A DNA stretch of 64,000 bases from positions 1-64,000 of the forward strand of contig JANFNE010000061.1 of NCBI GenBank assembly GCA_024867545.1. Direction: 5' to 3'. Each line of letters begins with the position of its first letter. Positions within the stretch are counted from its first letter, which is position 1. This document shows positions 22,248 to 33,805 of the stretch, piece after piece. The position numbers and the translations under genes are program-made. This DNA is from Phytopythium helicoides. Its lineage: Eukaryota; Oomycota; Peronosporomycetes; Pythiales; Pythiaceae. The notes beneath the pieces are model-generated. The model made no database searches. It was not told the origin of the DNA and saw only the letters and a list, made by a program, of their open reading frames with translations.

Positions 22248-23782
22248 TCACTTGCAACCAGAAGAAGGATCCAGAGACCGACGGACGGATTTCAGCAACA
22301 CGTCTCCACGTCGAGCCAATTCCTCCAACGTATCCTCCAGATCCACCCGAGACACGCGCAAGGAACTGCTGTGAAGCTTGTGCAAGCAGCAACGAGTCAC
22401 CACCACACCACCGCCACCACAACTCTGCGAACCCGAGACCGAGCCCGAACACTTCTTACCAGGCGCCAATGACCGCTTCAACGACCGCACTGTAAACACC
22501 GACGTCAAGTCTTGACGAAGATTCCTTTCAGGTGTGTACGCGAACGAGTCGTCTTTGTCGACGGAACGGACCACAATCACACCCAGCGCGCGACCATCGC
22601 CAAACTCGTCATCGCGCTCCTCGAAAGACTCGAATGTGACCTCGTTCGACTGCACCTGGTATCCGATCGGCGTCGATCGAAGCAAGTGGTGCTGTACGAT
22701 GCTGTCGTCGCTGTCCTTGTTATCGACTCGGACCACCTCCTCACAGACCGTGACGTCCCCCGTCTTCTCCGACATCAACACCTCAAGGCGACCCAAAAAG
22801 TACTTGAGCTTGTCGTATACTTGACGGACATCCGACACGCCATCCAGTGGCATCGTCACGAACTTTTGCATGCAGTAGTGTCCAGACGGAGAGACGTAGC
22901 TGTGGGTTTCGGTGGATGGAATGGCGAGGTCGATGTGTTGGCTCCGTGCTTGTGTGTGTAGCTTAGCATTTCGGATGAGAGAAGACTTGAAGTTGCGGAG
23001 TGTCTCGATTCTAGCTTCGCGGTCCGCTTCCAAGTGGAGGAACGAGTCGAGCAACACAAATTTGTCTTTATGGAGCTGCTGGCGGTCGAGAAATCATTGA
23101 GAATGACGCTGTGGAGGATAATGGAAGAATGTATAGTATAGCGTACGTACCGACATTTGTGTGGTTGCCGACTTCACAACAGCCAGCAATACTGCCTGAT
23201 TTCGAGCTGTAGTGCGAAGGCTAGAGTTGATAAGCCGCAGCTTGTCAGTAGAGCTGGCTTCATTGGTCGCCCGTGCAGCGTGGTGTTTCAGATACTCTAC
23301 ATACGACTCCAGCACTGGAATTTGATCGCGCAGAGATATGATCTCATTCTGTTTGCCGAGATTGCTGAGAGTTAGTTATGCTTAGCGTAATTTTTGCCCA
23401 AGCAAATACAGTAGCTCACCTTGCGTGCTGTGTATGTTCGCACTCTGATTGCATTGTCAGCATCCTGACACACTTTACGAGTTGATGGCTTCTTCCCAGT
23501 CAAGTCTCTTTTTCGCGGAGTTTCTTTATTCGAGCTTCCGATTGCTTTCGACCCCACTCTCGACGCGCAATCAAACCCAGACAGACCGCGCGTTTTGGAT
23601 TTTAACGAATGCGGCAGCTCAAATCCCGGGAATGCTGACGCCAGCTCGTCATGGTCACGCTCACAGGTGGAATTGACCAGGTCCAGCAAATCTGCAAGAT
23701 CGTGGCTGCCAGTGCTCCAAACAAGCTCGTCTCTTGGTGAATCTCCAGGAGTACAACAAAAGCCAACAAGTGGATTGTTCAT
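22248..23782 (-). CDS. M96-like coiled-coil/START-like protein, class C
   Basis: Exons 23782-23420, 23348-23151 and 23078-22248 give 463 residues; introns 71 and 72 nt, phase 0. Exon 1 begins MNNPLVGFCCTPGDSP, has the acidic-hydrophobic HDLADLLDLVNST and ends IRVRTYTARK. The coil exon begins NEIISLRDQIPVLESYVEYL (66 codons). From about 21 nt into exon 3 up to near residue 450, the DNA is almost identical to the intronless gene at 20323-21810. Exons 1 and 2, both introns and the last 13 or so residues (SLDPSSGCK end) are unrelated at that level. The acceptor CGCCAG is followed by another CAG, so exon 3 could start one codon later. The promoter is a TCATTTCTCCAAG initiator 20 bases upstream. 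Confidence 0.8.
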
Positions 23783-23801
23783 AATCGATGCGAGGCTCTG
23801 C

Positions 23802-23814
23802 TTGGAGAAATGAA
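23802..23814 (-). promoter_or_regulatory. Inr-like core promoter TCATTTCTCCAAG
   Basis: Read on the minus strand, this initiator-like element starts 32 bases before the ATG at 23782. It matches the YTCANTYY pattern of oomycete initiators. Confidence 0.5.
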
Positions 23815-24247
23815 GTGCGGGTGGCGTATATTGAGTCTAAACCGATCAGGCAGCCAAAGATTTTTTGGTCAGGCACCCCACCCGTTCAGGAGAGCTGAAA
23901 CCGACTTGGAAAAGACGAACGGCGACGGGTCGAGATGTTTCGGATTGATCGGAACAAAGCAAAGATACTCGACGTTTTGCAGAGCACTTTGCGCAACAGG
24001 TCGAGATGATTGAATTGGTTTAAATGTCGTTTTGCCGTGTCCTGCCCTGAAGATCAGGTGAACTTGCATGCGATCTGAATGCAACGCTCGCACAAGGGTG
24101 GTATAGTACAAACGGATTCTCATTGGAGGATAAATAATCGATCATCCATTTGATTCGTTAAAAATGTGCTCACAAAGCACATTTACATGTTTGTGCTGAG
24201 ACCGAACCCATTCTCAAACCTTCGAGCAAAAACTCAAGTGAACGTCA

Positions 24248-25398
24248 ATGGTGGCGACGACTTCCAAGCGCGTGGCGTCGTACAAGAAGCGGCGGCAGGA
24301 GGCGCAGGCGCTCCAGACCCAAGCGAAGGCGCTGGAGGCGCAGCTGTCGGTGCTTCGGAGGCGTCTGGGAGCCATCGACGAAGCGGACGAGGCGCTCCAG
24401 AGCGCGGAGCAGCAGAACGAGAAGCTGAGAGTGGCGATCGCAGCGCAGCAGCTGGCGCTCGCGAGCACACAGTCGCTCATGCTGCAGTGCGTGGTGAGAG
24501 CTGAGCGATGACCCACTCGCGGGTTTTCACGACCTCTTACACGACATTTGACAATCCAACAACCCAACAGGAACACCAGTACGGGAACCCCATGCTCGCT
24601 CATGTTCACCTCCCCATGGACCGAGAGAAGCGCCGAGAGGTGGTGATGAAGCTGAAAGACGAGCAATTTACACGAGTGAGGGACTACATCAGCGCTAGGG
24701 GACGGCATCTGGACCTGAGCAAGCCGCACTTCTCGGAGGACAGGTTCCAGGACGCCGATGGCGCTTCGTGTTGTCTTCGGTACGAGGTGGTGCAGTTTCC
24801 GTGTGTGAGGTCTGTCCAGCAGGTCTTCGATGCACTCGTGTTCTTGATGTTCAATATGGAGATCAGCATCTCCGAGACGCTCGGAGATATTACGGTGAGA
24901 GATGACTACGACGCCAGTACGGAGAGCGACGTCAAGATCTCCAACCACCGACTTATTTCGACGGACAAGAGTGGTGTCACCGTTGAGATGAATATGATAA
25001 CATTCGCCCAGTCCTTCGCAGCTGACGGTCAAGCGCCGTCTGCTATAGTGAGTGCTGTTTCCGTTGCGGAAGACGACTTGTACCCTTACAAACCGCTCGA
25101 ACGCGTTCGAAAGGACTTGGTGGCTGGGATCATGTTGTCTGAGCATCGGCATAAGCGCAAAAAGACTACATCAAGTTTTGATGAAGATGAAGACGAAGAT
25201 GAGGTTGTCGTGGTGTTGCAACGTGCTGGTCTCGTTCGGCATCCACAGCCGCAGTTTAAGGTACCCATCCAGGTGAAGAAAGAGCTCGAGGATGGCATCA
25301 TCCGCTGGGGAGATGTGATGATGCCTACAATAAGGCAAATTCTGTATGGCACTCCGAGTAGATCCGTCGCCAATTACGACAGAGACCTCGCACGTTGA
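24248..25398 (+). CDS. M96-like bZIP/START-like protein, class B
   Basis: Exons 24248-24493 and 24571-25398 (77 nt intron, phase 0) give 357 residues. Exon 1 encodes a complete bZIP-like segment: basic SKRVASYKKRRQEAQ, then a long heptad coil (ALEAQLSVLRRRLG to LASTQSLMLQCV). The usual bZIP Asn is not obvious in the basic part. There is no acidic N-terminal exon as in A1/A2. Exon 2 opens EHQYGNPMLAHVHLPMDREK and carries the conserved domain (FDALVFLMFNMEISISE, SVAEDDLYPYKPLERV, EHRHKRK). It then has an acidic Asp-Glu run and a C-terminal IQVKKELEDGIIRWGD. Its flank from about 24190 to 25530 is nearly identical to that of the B gene at 50916. Intact. Confidence 0.8.
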
Positions 25399-26349
25399 TA
25401 GAACGCGCTTCGTGCTTGAGTGTGGAGGCAGAGTGCTCGCATCGTACCATGGAGCTGTCGATTTCATTTGTGAGAAGCACCGAAGAGTCTTTTGTCGCAA
25501 ATTGTGCCGTGGAATTGCTTCGACTGTTTTGAACTAACTCGCTAACGATTTGCAAAGCAGTCCGCGAAGGCTCATATTGGCGTCTGCCACAATTTCGTTG
25601 GTGATATTGATGCGCATCCCTTTTCGGGGATAATGCTGTGTTAGCTACTTCTATCGTATTATTCGTCTAGTGATGTCACAGCAAGTTTATCGGAAAGGCT
25701 GGATTTCCCACAACTGAAAGCAGTCGCTTTAAAGCGTAAAAAAAAAAAAACTGATAGTAGTAACTGGGCAAATCCAAACTGTAGAGACCCGCTGCACGGA
25801 TGGGATGACTCTCTGGACTCAGCCAACAAAAAATGCTGTCCCAGGATGACTCACGCAGCAGCACGAACCTTATTTGGAGTGTAAAGACTCACTTCAAGTT
25901 GTTGGATATATCGTTATTCGCTCGAAGGAAGCCCAGGCTTGATGTGCGTTTAATTCTCGTGAGTACGATTTTGCTGTCGGTCGCAAACTATCCTTTTGTT
26001 TCAAAAATATTGAAACCAAGGAATGCAGTACTATCGATTGCTTTGCCTTTGGTGTCCGAAGGATACAATAATGATTTCTTCGACTATTTATCTTCGTGTT
26101 TCTTAGTGAAGCTGTGATCTCGCGGCATTTTTGGTGCCTTAAATTAGCGGAGTGCAAGAGGAAGAACCAATTGAAGTTAGCGGCACACCCAAGTTACAAG
26201 ACCAGCTTCGTTCCCAGCAACTCCTTGATTATGCCGCGTAGAAATATTACATCTGCTAACAATGATACGTAACTGCATCGTTGATTCGTGAACTTCAACA
26301 TTAGTGGTTTGGGTTTCAAGAACTATTTCTCATATTGAGCTTTACTACA

Positions 26350-26890
26350 CGCAATGATGTCACTGCACTCGTTCAGGCTGATTTTATGCTCTGAAACTAC
26401 GGAAAACTCCAAGTCTGCATAGACCAATCTATCATTCACAAAGAACGACACTTCGACTTCATGAAAAGGTGTGTCTTTCCTAGCTTGAATCTTAACCTCC
26501 GCGGTTTATCGTAAATTCTCAGGCATGTGCATTGGTAGAGAAGATGAGGATTGGTCCTAACCTAGCTGTGTTCGTCGGCGATCCATGCATTGAAAGTCTG
26601 TCGTCAGAAAGATGAGTACCTGAGTGCTTTCGCGCCAGGAAGCGCTGGTGCTGGACATATGTATAGAACCCGTCACATTCATGCTTTCAGACCAGCACGA
26701 GATTGAAAGAAACGTTATGTATGCTGCTAGCCAATAACCGACTCTCTCTGTTGCCCTGGGCTTTCTAACAACCATGCAGCCAATTTCGTACACATTGCTG
26801 CCAAACAGCTCCTTCCGCCCAATGGCCATGCCAATGTTTTTCTGGATGCGGTGGAAACTATCTCTGATTTCGATGGGGGGTTATACAATG
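26350..26890. repeat. degenerate block paired with 52790-53350
   Basis: Clear but gapped similarity to the plus strand of 52790-53350: shared segments include GCACTCGTTCAG, CCTCCGCGGTT-ATCGTAAAT, CCTAACCTAGCTGTGTTCGTC/CACAACC..., GATCCATGCATG and CACATTGCTGCC. Both blocks lie between a B gene and an A1 gene, so they belong to one ancestral duplication. Fragmentary minus-strand frames share FGSNV, which may be a relic of a coding sequence I cannot name. Confidence 0.6.
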
Positions 26891-27101
26891 ATGGTGCTTT
26901 TCAGGCACAGATGCAGCGCAATTGAAAGTGAGCGCAAGTGTATCCATCGACAAATCCAAACCCATCTTCCCCCTTCATGAGCCAGAGATAGCACTGGTGC
27001 AGCAGTGACAGCCAATCGTTTCTTGATGGTCTGTGCGGTGTCTGCTGTCACCACTTGCTGAGTCTCGATGAAGCACGTCAGCTGCATTATGTAGTCTCAT
27101 A

Positions 27102-27112
27102 GATTACGTGTC
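27102..27112 (+). promoter_or_regulatory. GATTACGTGTC motif
   Basis: Matches the motif at 171-181 and continues identically into CCAC. It lies about 255 bases before the A1 start at 27357. Confidence 0.4.
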
Positions 27113-27307
27113 CACCAGAAAAGCCATCGATACAGTACTATCTGTAACCAGTACCGTACTTTCGATCACTTGGATTACTCTGTAGAACGGAGCACCAAGC
27201 TAGAATTGCTAGACATGGCGGAAAGAAAACTTCACGGGATCATCTCCCGTGAAGTCTGCATTACTGTACTAAACAAGTCGATGAGACGCATCATGACATT
27301 GGCAGTG

Positions 27308-27320
27308 TCAGTTTGAAATC
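27308..27320 (+). promoter_or_regulatory. TCAGTTTGAAATC core promoter
   Basis: The same 13 bases occur at 48.07 kb before another A1 gene, and a close form abuts the class C start at 17007. It lies 37 bases before the ATG. The two downstream tandem copies of this gene have a different core promoter. Confidence 0.5.
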
Positions 27321-27356
27321 CACTCCCCACATCGACAAGTGCTGCTACCGCCACCG

Positions 27357-28859
27357 ATGGATGAACACTGGATGTCACTGACTTGGCTTGACGACATGCT
27401 GAACAGCGTGCCTGTCGATAGTGATACATTATTGCTTGACTTCGACATCAAGGACGACAATGACAACCAGCGCACTGGCCTGGAACCAGCGCAGCCATTT
27501 GCTAACTGCGCTGACCACCACGCCGCCATAATGCAGCGGCACGAAGAGTATAAAGCGAGCAGATTCGAGCTGGACAAGGGAGAAGCAACCCCTCCGACAC
27601 CAACTATCCCTCAAATCAAGCCACGCAACCAACCTCCATCCAAGTCAAACACACTCCAAAACGTGCGAAGTGACACGTCGCGTAGGGTACGCGCCATTCA
27701 CGCGCCAACTCTGGTCAACAGGACTTGGGGGTGAATCGCTCAACTGAGTTGTCTGCATGTAGATGGAGATTGCGCAGCTGAAGCTCGAGGTACCCAAGCT
27801 CCAAGCGTACGTTGAGTACTTGATGCAGAAAGCAGTGAGCCAGTCCGATGAACATTCCTCTCTTCACAAGCGCCAGCTCGTCAATGACAAGCTACGCGAA
27901 TTGACTCGCCTCCAACAGCTATGGATCACTCGTGGTCTATCTGTCGCGTCCCACATGGCGGTACGTGGATGGTCAATGGTTGTCTGTAGTTTAGTTCGGT
28001 GCGATCAATAGCTGAATGGTGTGTCGTTGCTTACGGTACTTCCGCTCGTATTCACCCGCAGAGCTCGACGACTCTTCTCAATTACGATATCCACTTGCCA
28101 CGAGAGGTACCCGATCGAGTGGGGACCCTGTGCGATTTGAGTGCTGTCATCTTGCGCGATGGACGAGAGATTCTCCGCGAAAGAATGCACTTCTTGAGTG
28201 GCAGCTTGCTTCCATGCAACGAAGTGTCATCGTCCACTACTACCGAGGGAGACATGTGTGCATCTGTGTTTGCGGCAACTCCAATCGAAGGCGCGACGAA
28301 TGTCAAGCAAGTCTTGGACGCACTTTGGTCGGTGCTGACCTCAGATATGGATTTGGTGTGTCAGAAGACGACGGAGCCGCGTTCGATTATAGAAGCTGTG
28401 GATGTACACCCGGACTTGGATCGAAGTGGAATCGCTCACCGCTTGGGCATGAGATGGTCACCGACGGGAGTCGTTACGGAGTTCAACGGCATTCTGTTCT
28501 CCGAGTATCGAGCTGGTACCGAATCGAGTGGACAAATCGACAAACAAGCACAAGCAACGATCGTCATCCATCCTGTTGAAGATGACAAGTTGTATCCTTA
28601 TACGGCTGGTCGAATGCGTTTGGATGCGACGAGTGTGATCAGCATTCACCATCAAAAGTATGCTCAAGGACACGAGGCTAGCTCTCATGGCATCAGTGTT
28701 AATACCGAAGGCGTTGTGGTTGTGAGAGCTACCTTTGTCAAGCTTCATCGTGGTGGAGTGTCAATATCAGCATCAGAGCTGCGGGGGGAGATGAACTTCG
28801 CGATGTCCAAGGGTCCTGCTGTTCTTGAGGAACTTTTAGATCTATTGGCTCGTCGATAG
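27357..28859 (+). CDS. M96-like coiled-coil/START-like protein, class A1 (tandem copy 1)
   Basis: Exons 27357-27686, 27763-27960 and 28062-28859 give 441 residues. It starts MDEHWMSLTWLDDMLNSVPV; exon 1 ends RSDTSRR. The coil exon begins MEIAQLKLEVPKLQAYVEYL. Exon 3 starts SSTTLLNYDIHLPREV and has ERMHFLSGSLLPCNE, GIAHRLGMRWSPTGV, HPVEDDKLYPY, IHHQKYAQGHE and KLHRGGVSISASEL. The second intron's ancestral acceptor (TTCAG before CCACAG in relatives) has become TTCAC, so I used the next AG six bases downstream. This drops the Pro-Gln that other A1 and A2 copies have here. This copy has Gly in LDKGEAT, where copies 2 and 3 have Arg. Intact. Confidence 0.8.
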
Positions 28860-29824
28860 GAACGTCATTTCGAAAACCTACCAGTTCAATATGCTCAAGC
28901 ACTCAAGTTTGAGCGAAACCAATCATAATATCTGCCTTGTTTACCACTTGTCCTGGTTGTATCTGATAGTGTTTTGTGGTTGTCGTTGGGTTTATGGTCT
29001 GAAGATGACGCATTTGGATTTTTATCACGTGATTGTGTTGTTAGTTTGATCCGCGAGGCAATGTCGTATCTGCCATTCGATGTCTCAGACATCGTTGATA
29101 CCTGCTCAGACTTTAGATGCTGCACATTCATTCACGCGAAACTGCTGATAATCGAGTTTTAGGTGAAGTTGAAGTTTCATCAAATGAACACGCTGCCAGC
29201 GATCGCGTGAGAACAACTATATGATTTGCTCTGCTGTCGACCGCCACAAACGTGAGATTTGAAAACAGAGAGGTAGCGTGTTCGTGTGTGGTGATGAGGG
29301 AGATTACGTGTCGAATTTAACAGAGGTGCCACGAGATTGGCGTTTGACAACTAGATGATGGTGAGAGAGAGGCATGTGACATCAATTATCATTTACTGAA
29401 TCGACTTCACGTGTTTTCCAATTCCTTTTACACGGGTTACCGTAGACCTTGTGCAAAACTTTGTTGTATTTCTAGAGCTTCATTTCGCCCAGCAGCCTTC
29501 ACGATTGATGATTATCAAGATATCAGGTGTGATCATACCCGTAGACTGCAGGGTGATGGTGAAAACTTACCAGATCCTTGTGGAAACCTCAATCGCCCAT
29601 CAAGCAGAATTCGCCATCAAGAAGCTCCTCAAGTTCCAAATGATTTGAACCTCTGTGAACATGCACTTGTGCTTTGCAGAATTGAGCTATGTACAGCCCA
29701 TTCGTCGTGTATGCGTTGAGAAACATCTGATCGTCGCGTTCCGGTCTATCCTTCTCTGCTGTGCCATTCGCCATCAATGGACCGCCGCCAGTTCGGAATC
29801 CGCGCGGGACACGACACTGCTCCA
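28860..29824. other. A1-A2 spacer, tandem copy 1
   Basis: About 960 bases with no supported gene. It contains GATTACGTGTC at 29302-29312 and the A2 core promoter-like CCAGTTCGGAATCCG at 29789-29803. Repeated almost unchanged at 35330-36294 and 41800-42764. Confidence 0.5.
29302..29312 (+). promoter_or_regulatory. GATTACGTGTC motif
   Basis: Lies about 520 bases before the A2 start at 29825. Exact copies at 35772 and 42242 come from the tandem duplication; the independent match is at 56380, before another A2 gene. Confidence 0.4.
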
Positions 29825-31427
29825 ATGGCCGCGTCTGCGATGCCATTGACGTGGCTAGACGACCTTCTCAACGGGGTGGTGGTCGACGGCTCCCAGTTCG
29901 CACCGGACATGGAAGACAAGGAGAGAGCGAGTGCCGCGGCAACTGATTCGATATCACCCACGCATCAGTCCGGCCGTGTCGTTGACGGAGGCTTCAGCTC
30001 GCATCTCTGGGAATCGACGTCGAGTACATCACAAGAGGTCTCAACACCACTGGCAAAGCGAAACGCCCCAACGAAGCAACTCTTCGCACCGTCAAAGTCG
30101 TGCCGAGTTTCGGGACTTCGCTCAGATGCAGCACGCAGGGTGCGTATTCTCGCTGTGGATCCCTCAAGGTCGTCAAATGGAATCCAACCGTAATGTCTTC
30201 TCTTTGTCCACTCGTTTGTTGTTTGGCTGCAGATGGAGATCGCGCTGCTGAGGCTCGAAGTTCCCAAGCTAGAAGCGCGCGTCGACTACTTGATGCAGAA
30301 AGCTATCCATCGAGCTGGACTCCTCCCGACGCTCGCGAAGTCTCGACTTGTCAACGACAAGCTGCGCGAGATCGCACATCATCAGAGGCTTTGGATTGCT
30401 CGTGGTATGTCCACGATATCGCAGTCTCTGGTGCGTGGCGTTGGGTGCTGGCTGAGTGCGACCGATAACTAACCGATGTTGAATTCGCGAGCAGCCACAG
30501 TGTTCTCGATCGCTTCTCAATTACTCCATCCGTCTACCGTGCGATGCCTCCTCTCGAGTGAAGATGCTTTGTGATTTGCGCGTCGACATTTTGCGAGACG
30601 GACGCGAGATCCTGCACGAGCGAATGCGCTTCCTCACCTCCGACTTGCTTCACCGCTACGAGTCGTCATCATATTTTACTGCCGATGGAGATGCTTGTGT
30701 TTCGGTGTTTTCGACAATTCCAGTTGATGGTGCAGCAAGTGTCAAAGATGTGTTGGATGTTCTTCGAGAAATGGCGACACTGGACCAAGTTTCCACTTGT
30801 CAGAAGATCGGAACCAGTTCTACTACAGAGTCTGTGGACTCCCATCCAGATTTGGACCAAAGCGGGATCGCTCACAACCGATGTGTGTGCTTCACACCGC
30901 GTGGACGAGCCATTGAGCTCAAGGCAGTTCTGTTCTCCGAGTATCAAGCCTCGTCCGGTGACAGTCGTCATATTGTTGCTGGACGCGATTGTTCCGAGCA
31001 AGCAACGATTGTCATTCATTCGGTTGAGGACGACCAGCTGAATCCATACGTCGACGATCGTATCCGCCTCGACATCACCACTATCTTCAGCATACATCAC
31101 CATCGAAGACACTGCCAGAGGTACCAATTGGGTTCGGGTTTCAGCAGAGATACCAAGGACGGGATTGTCATCACACGGACCAGCTTCGCCAAGTTTCGCC
31201 GATGTGGTGTGTCCATTTCGACTTCTGAACTGCGAGCAGAGATGGATTACATGTTGTCCAAGGGTCCTGAGGCTCTCGAAGTAGCCTTGGAGCATGTGAC
31301 TACTCGCCAGGACTCCAGTCACAGGATCTCACGAAGCACATTTGTGGACGAGCTTCCACACCAGTTCACCCCTCTCCAAGACATTGATGTGTGGCCGAGC
31401 GGAGACTGGGAGGTTTCAACCGCCTGA
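29825..31427 (+). CDS. M96-like coiled-coil/START-like protein, class A2 (tandem copy 1)
   Basis: Exons 29825-30139, 30233-30430 and 30495-31427 give 481 residues; introns 93 and 64 nt, phase 0. I chose the ATG at 29825 (MAASAMPLTWLDDLLNG), which aligns with other A2 starts. An in-frame ATG at 29777 lies before the likely initiator at 29789 and is probably not transcribed. The coil exon starts MEIALLRLEVPKLEARVDYL. Exon 3 starts PQCSRSLLNYSIRLPCDA, with ERMRFLTSDLLHRYE, FSEYQASSGDSRH, HSVEDDQLNPYVDD, IHHHRRHCQ and the A2 tail ending WPSGDWEVSTA. Intact. Confidence 0.8.
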
Positions 31428-31599
31428 TCAATCGTGGAAGATGTGTTCAATGAGTCGCGTTTGTTGCTGCACTAGGCTTGAGGGTAAAGTGGCAGCGGCG
31501 ACCTCCCATTCGTGTTCTGCGGCATGTAATAGTACGTACAGATTCACTGAAATGCACGTTTCTGAGCGAAGGTGGAAATGAAGTAGCCAACATAGAGCT

Positions 31600-32415
31600 T
31601 CAGGGTGAACAAAATCCACTGCAGCTTCGTGGTACGAGGTGGTGCAGTTTCCGTGTGTGAGGTCTGTCCAGCAGGTCTTCGATGCACTCTTGTTCTTGAT
31701 GTTCAATATGGAGATCAGCATCTTCGAGACGCCCGGAGGCATTCCGGCGAGAGATGCCCATCGACTTACTTCGACGAACAAGAGCGGTGTAGAAGTGAAT
31801 ATGGAAACGCTCGCGTAGACCTTCAAAGCTGATTGTTTAGAACCGTCTGCTATAGTGAGTGCTGTTTCCGTTGCGGAGGACGACTTGTACCCTTACAATC
31901 CTCTCGAGCGCGTTCGAAAGGACTTGGTGGGTGGGATCATGATGTCTGAGTATCGGCACAAGAGCAAATGGTGGGTTTCAGATTCGCAGAAGCTGAATAT
32001 ATCTTTTCTGGAGGAGGCGAAACCAGCCAAGACATCGTTGAGACTCTATCGTAGCTAGTTAAGCTTTCGCCTCCTCGAGAACATCTCCTTTTACCCTCCA
32101 CGCCACACCCATGGCGGAGGAGCTGCAACACGATCTTGCATCAAGTGCCGTGAACGGCACGCCCCCATGAAAGACGACTACGGAAAAGGACTACATCAAG
32201 CGTTGATGAAGATGAAGACGAAGTTATTGTAGTGTTACGTGCTGGTCTCGTTCGACATCCTCAGCTCTGTTCGAGTCGTCTATACGGGAGAAGAAAGAGC
32301 TCGAGGATGGAATTATCCGCAAGGAAGACGTGATGATGCCTAGTGTAAAGCACATTATGTGTAACACCCGAAGCGGGTCCGTCACCAATCCCAACATGAC
32401 CTCACACGTTGATAG
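31600..32415 (+). pseudogene. class B M96-like pseudogene (tandem copy 1)
   Basis: Starts within B exon 2 at VVQFPCVRSVQQVFDALLF; the bZIP exon and the first 70 or so codons of exon 2 are gone. A 9-base deletion precedes the match, about 13 codons are missing around GGIPARDAHRLTS, and an in-frame TAG sits near 31817. A 213-base insertion (31969-32181) splits the frame after EYRHKSK. The remainder (Asp-Glu run, RAGLVRHPQL, then the 3' tail) is frameshifted. It keeps the B position after A1 and A2. Confidence 0.85.
31969..32181 (+). repeat. 213 bp insertion with 12-base inverted repeat
   Basis: Interrupts the B pseudogene between the EYRHK codons and the DEDED codons that are adjacent in intact copies. 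It contains a perfect 12-base inverted repeat, GAGGAGGCGAAA at 32011-32022 and TTTCGCCTCCTC at 32065-32076. No clear terminal inverted repeats or target-site duplication are visible. Present at the same site in all three tandem copies. Confidence 0.65.
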
Positions 32416-33216
32416 AACTTGCTTCATGCAGGTGCAGACCGCTGTTTGGCGTGTCCAATACCTTGAATGTACCGCCAGTTGTTGAGAATCATCGAGAAGT
32501 GCTATCTTTTTTTCGTCTCCCTTTTGCAAATATCAACCTTTTCTCAATCAAGCCAACACCGACTTCCCACACAGCACCAGTATCACCACCACTTACCATC
32601 CAAAACATGAACGTTCACCCGACGGTATCCATCCTACTCATGGCACACCGCCATACTGTAGCTTTTCGAGCCGACGCTCGTCAAGATGCTCCGACGTGCA
32701 TCGTCACTCTTTTCATTGGAGCTCTCCTTTCGTTGGAGCTGCACATATAGATCACCAGTTTATTTATTTTCTCGGAGCTTTGTGCTAGCTGATCGAAGAG
32801 TAGACGAGTTGTTGGAGTTGAGATTGCGTGGCTTTTTTTTCAACGCGAAGTCCGGGAAGCTCTTTCCTAGGCCTGTAGAATACCTCGGTGTAGAGAGTAG
32901 GAGTATCCTCCACGAATACATCCACATGCGAGCAAATCTCATCTTCACCTCCGACCCCAGGAAAACCTAACGGTATCTTGTTGAATTAGAGTAGCGGAGG
33001 GCAAATCGCTAGCCAACACTTTTTTTCTTTTCTTTTCTCTTGCTCCTGCAGGTAATCCCATCTTTGACGAAGGTGAATTGCCAATGTTGGGTTAGAAGGT
33101 TGCAGTTGCAGGATCCCTCCAGTGAAACCATCGCCAGCACGCCAGCTTCAATATCCATGGACACCAGAGCCACTAATCATATATTGACACTGCAGTAGAG
33201 GATTCGCTCTTCCACC

Positions 33217-33240
33217 GTCGGCGTCTGATGAGTCTCGGTG
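33217..33240 (+). repeat. dispersed upstream repeat, copy 4
   Basis: GTCGGCGTCTGATGAGTCTC then GGTG, about 590 bases before the A1 start at 33827. It is followed by GTGACGATCGCA, as in copies 3 and 7. Confidence 0.6.
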
Positions 33241-33805
33241 CGTTTTGTGACGATCGCAAGACAGATTCAATTCGAACTGGGAGTGGCATCATTCTCGACA
33301 GCATCTGTTGTACCGATATGTACAGGTATACATGTCGGTACTTCTTGCATAAGTAAACAATATCATCAGGTAAACAGTGCCAATAAGATCTGCTCGAAAG
33401 CTTGATGTTGTGATTTCGGCAATCGGTCTCTGACCTGCGTCTTTCGTTTTGTCGATCACATGATTGGTGTACGCTGAGCGTTTACATGTTAGGTTGGCCA
33501 TACAAAATTGCTCGAGGGATAGATTATGTTTTCATCATCATCGTATTGATTGGTGTGAGCGATGTGAGCCGTCCACGACCAACTCGATGAAACGAAAAAG
33601 AGGTCTATTGTTGGCAAAGCGAGAGGTTCTGTCTAACACCGACCAGTTCGCAGTTCGCAAGCAGGAAAAATCCGGCCACTTGCTGATGAACGGTTGACCA
33701 CGCAATCGGGAGGGTTATTTCCCGATTCTCGTCGTATTTTCGATGCGCCGCGATCCATGTTGACGCTTCAGCATGATTAGATTTTTACCAACCAATTCGA
33801 TAGCA

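Larger units (their letters stand above)
25399..27356. other. spacer with a duplicated degenerate block
   Basis: No supported gene. The first 130 or so bases match the 3' flank of the B gene at 50916-52066. The stretch 26350-26890 is related to 52790-53350. A GATTACGTGTCCACC motif lies at 27102 and the core promoter of the next gene at 27308-27320. Confidence 0.5.
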
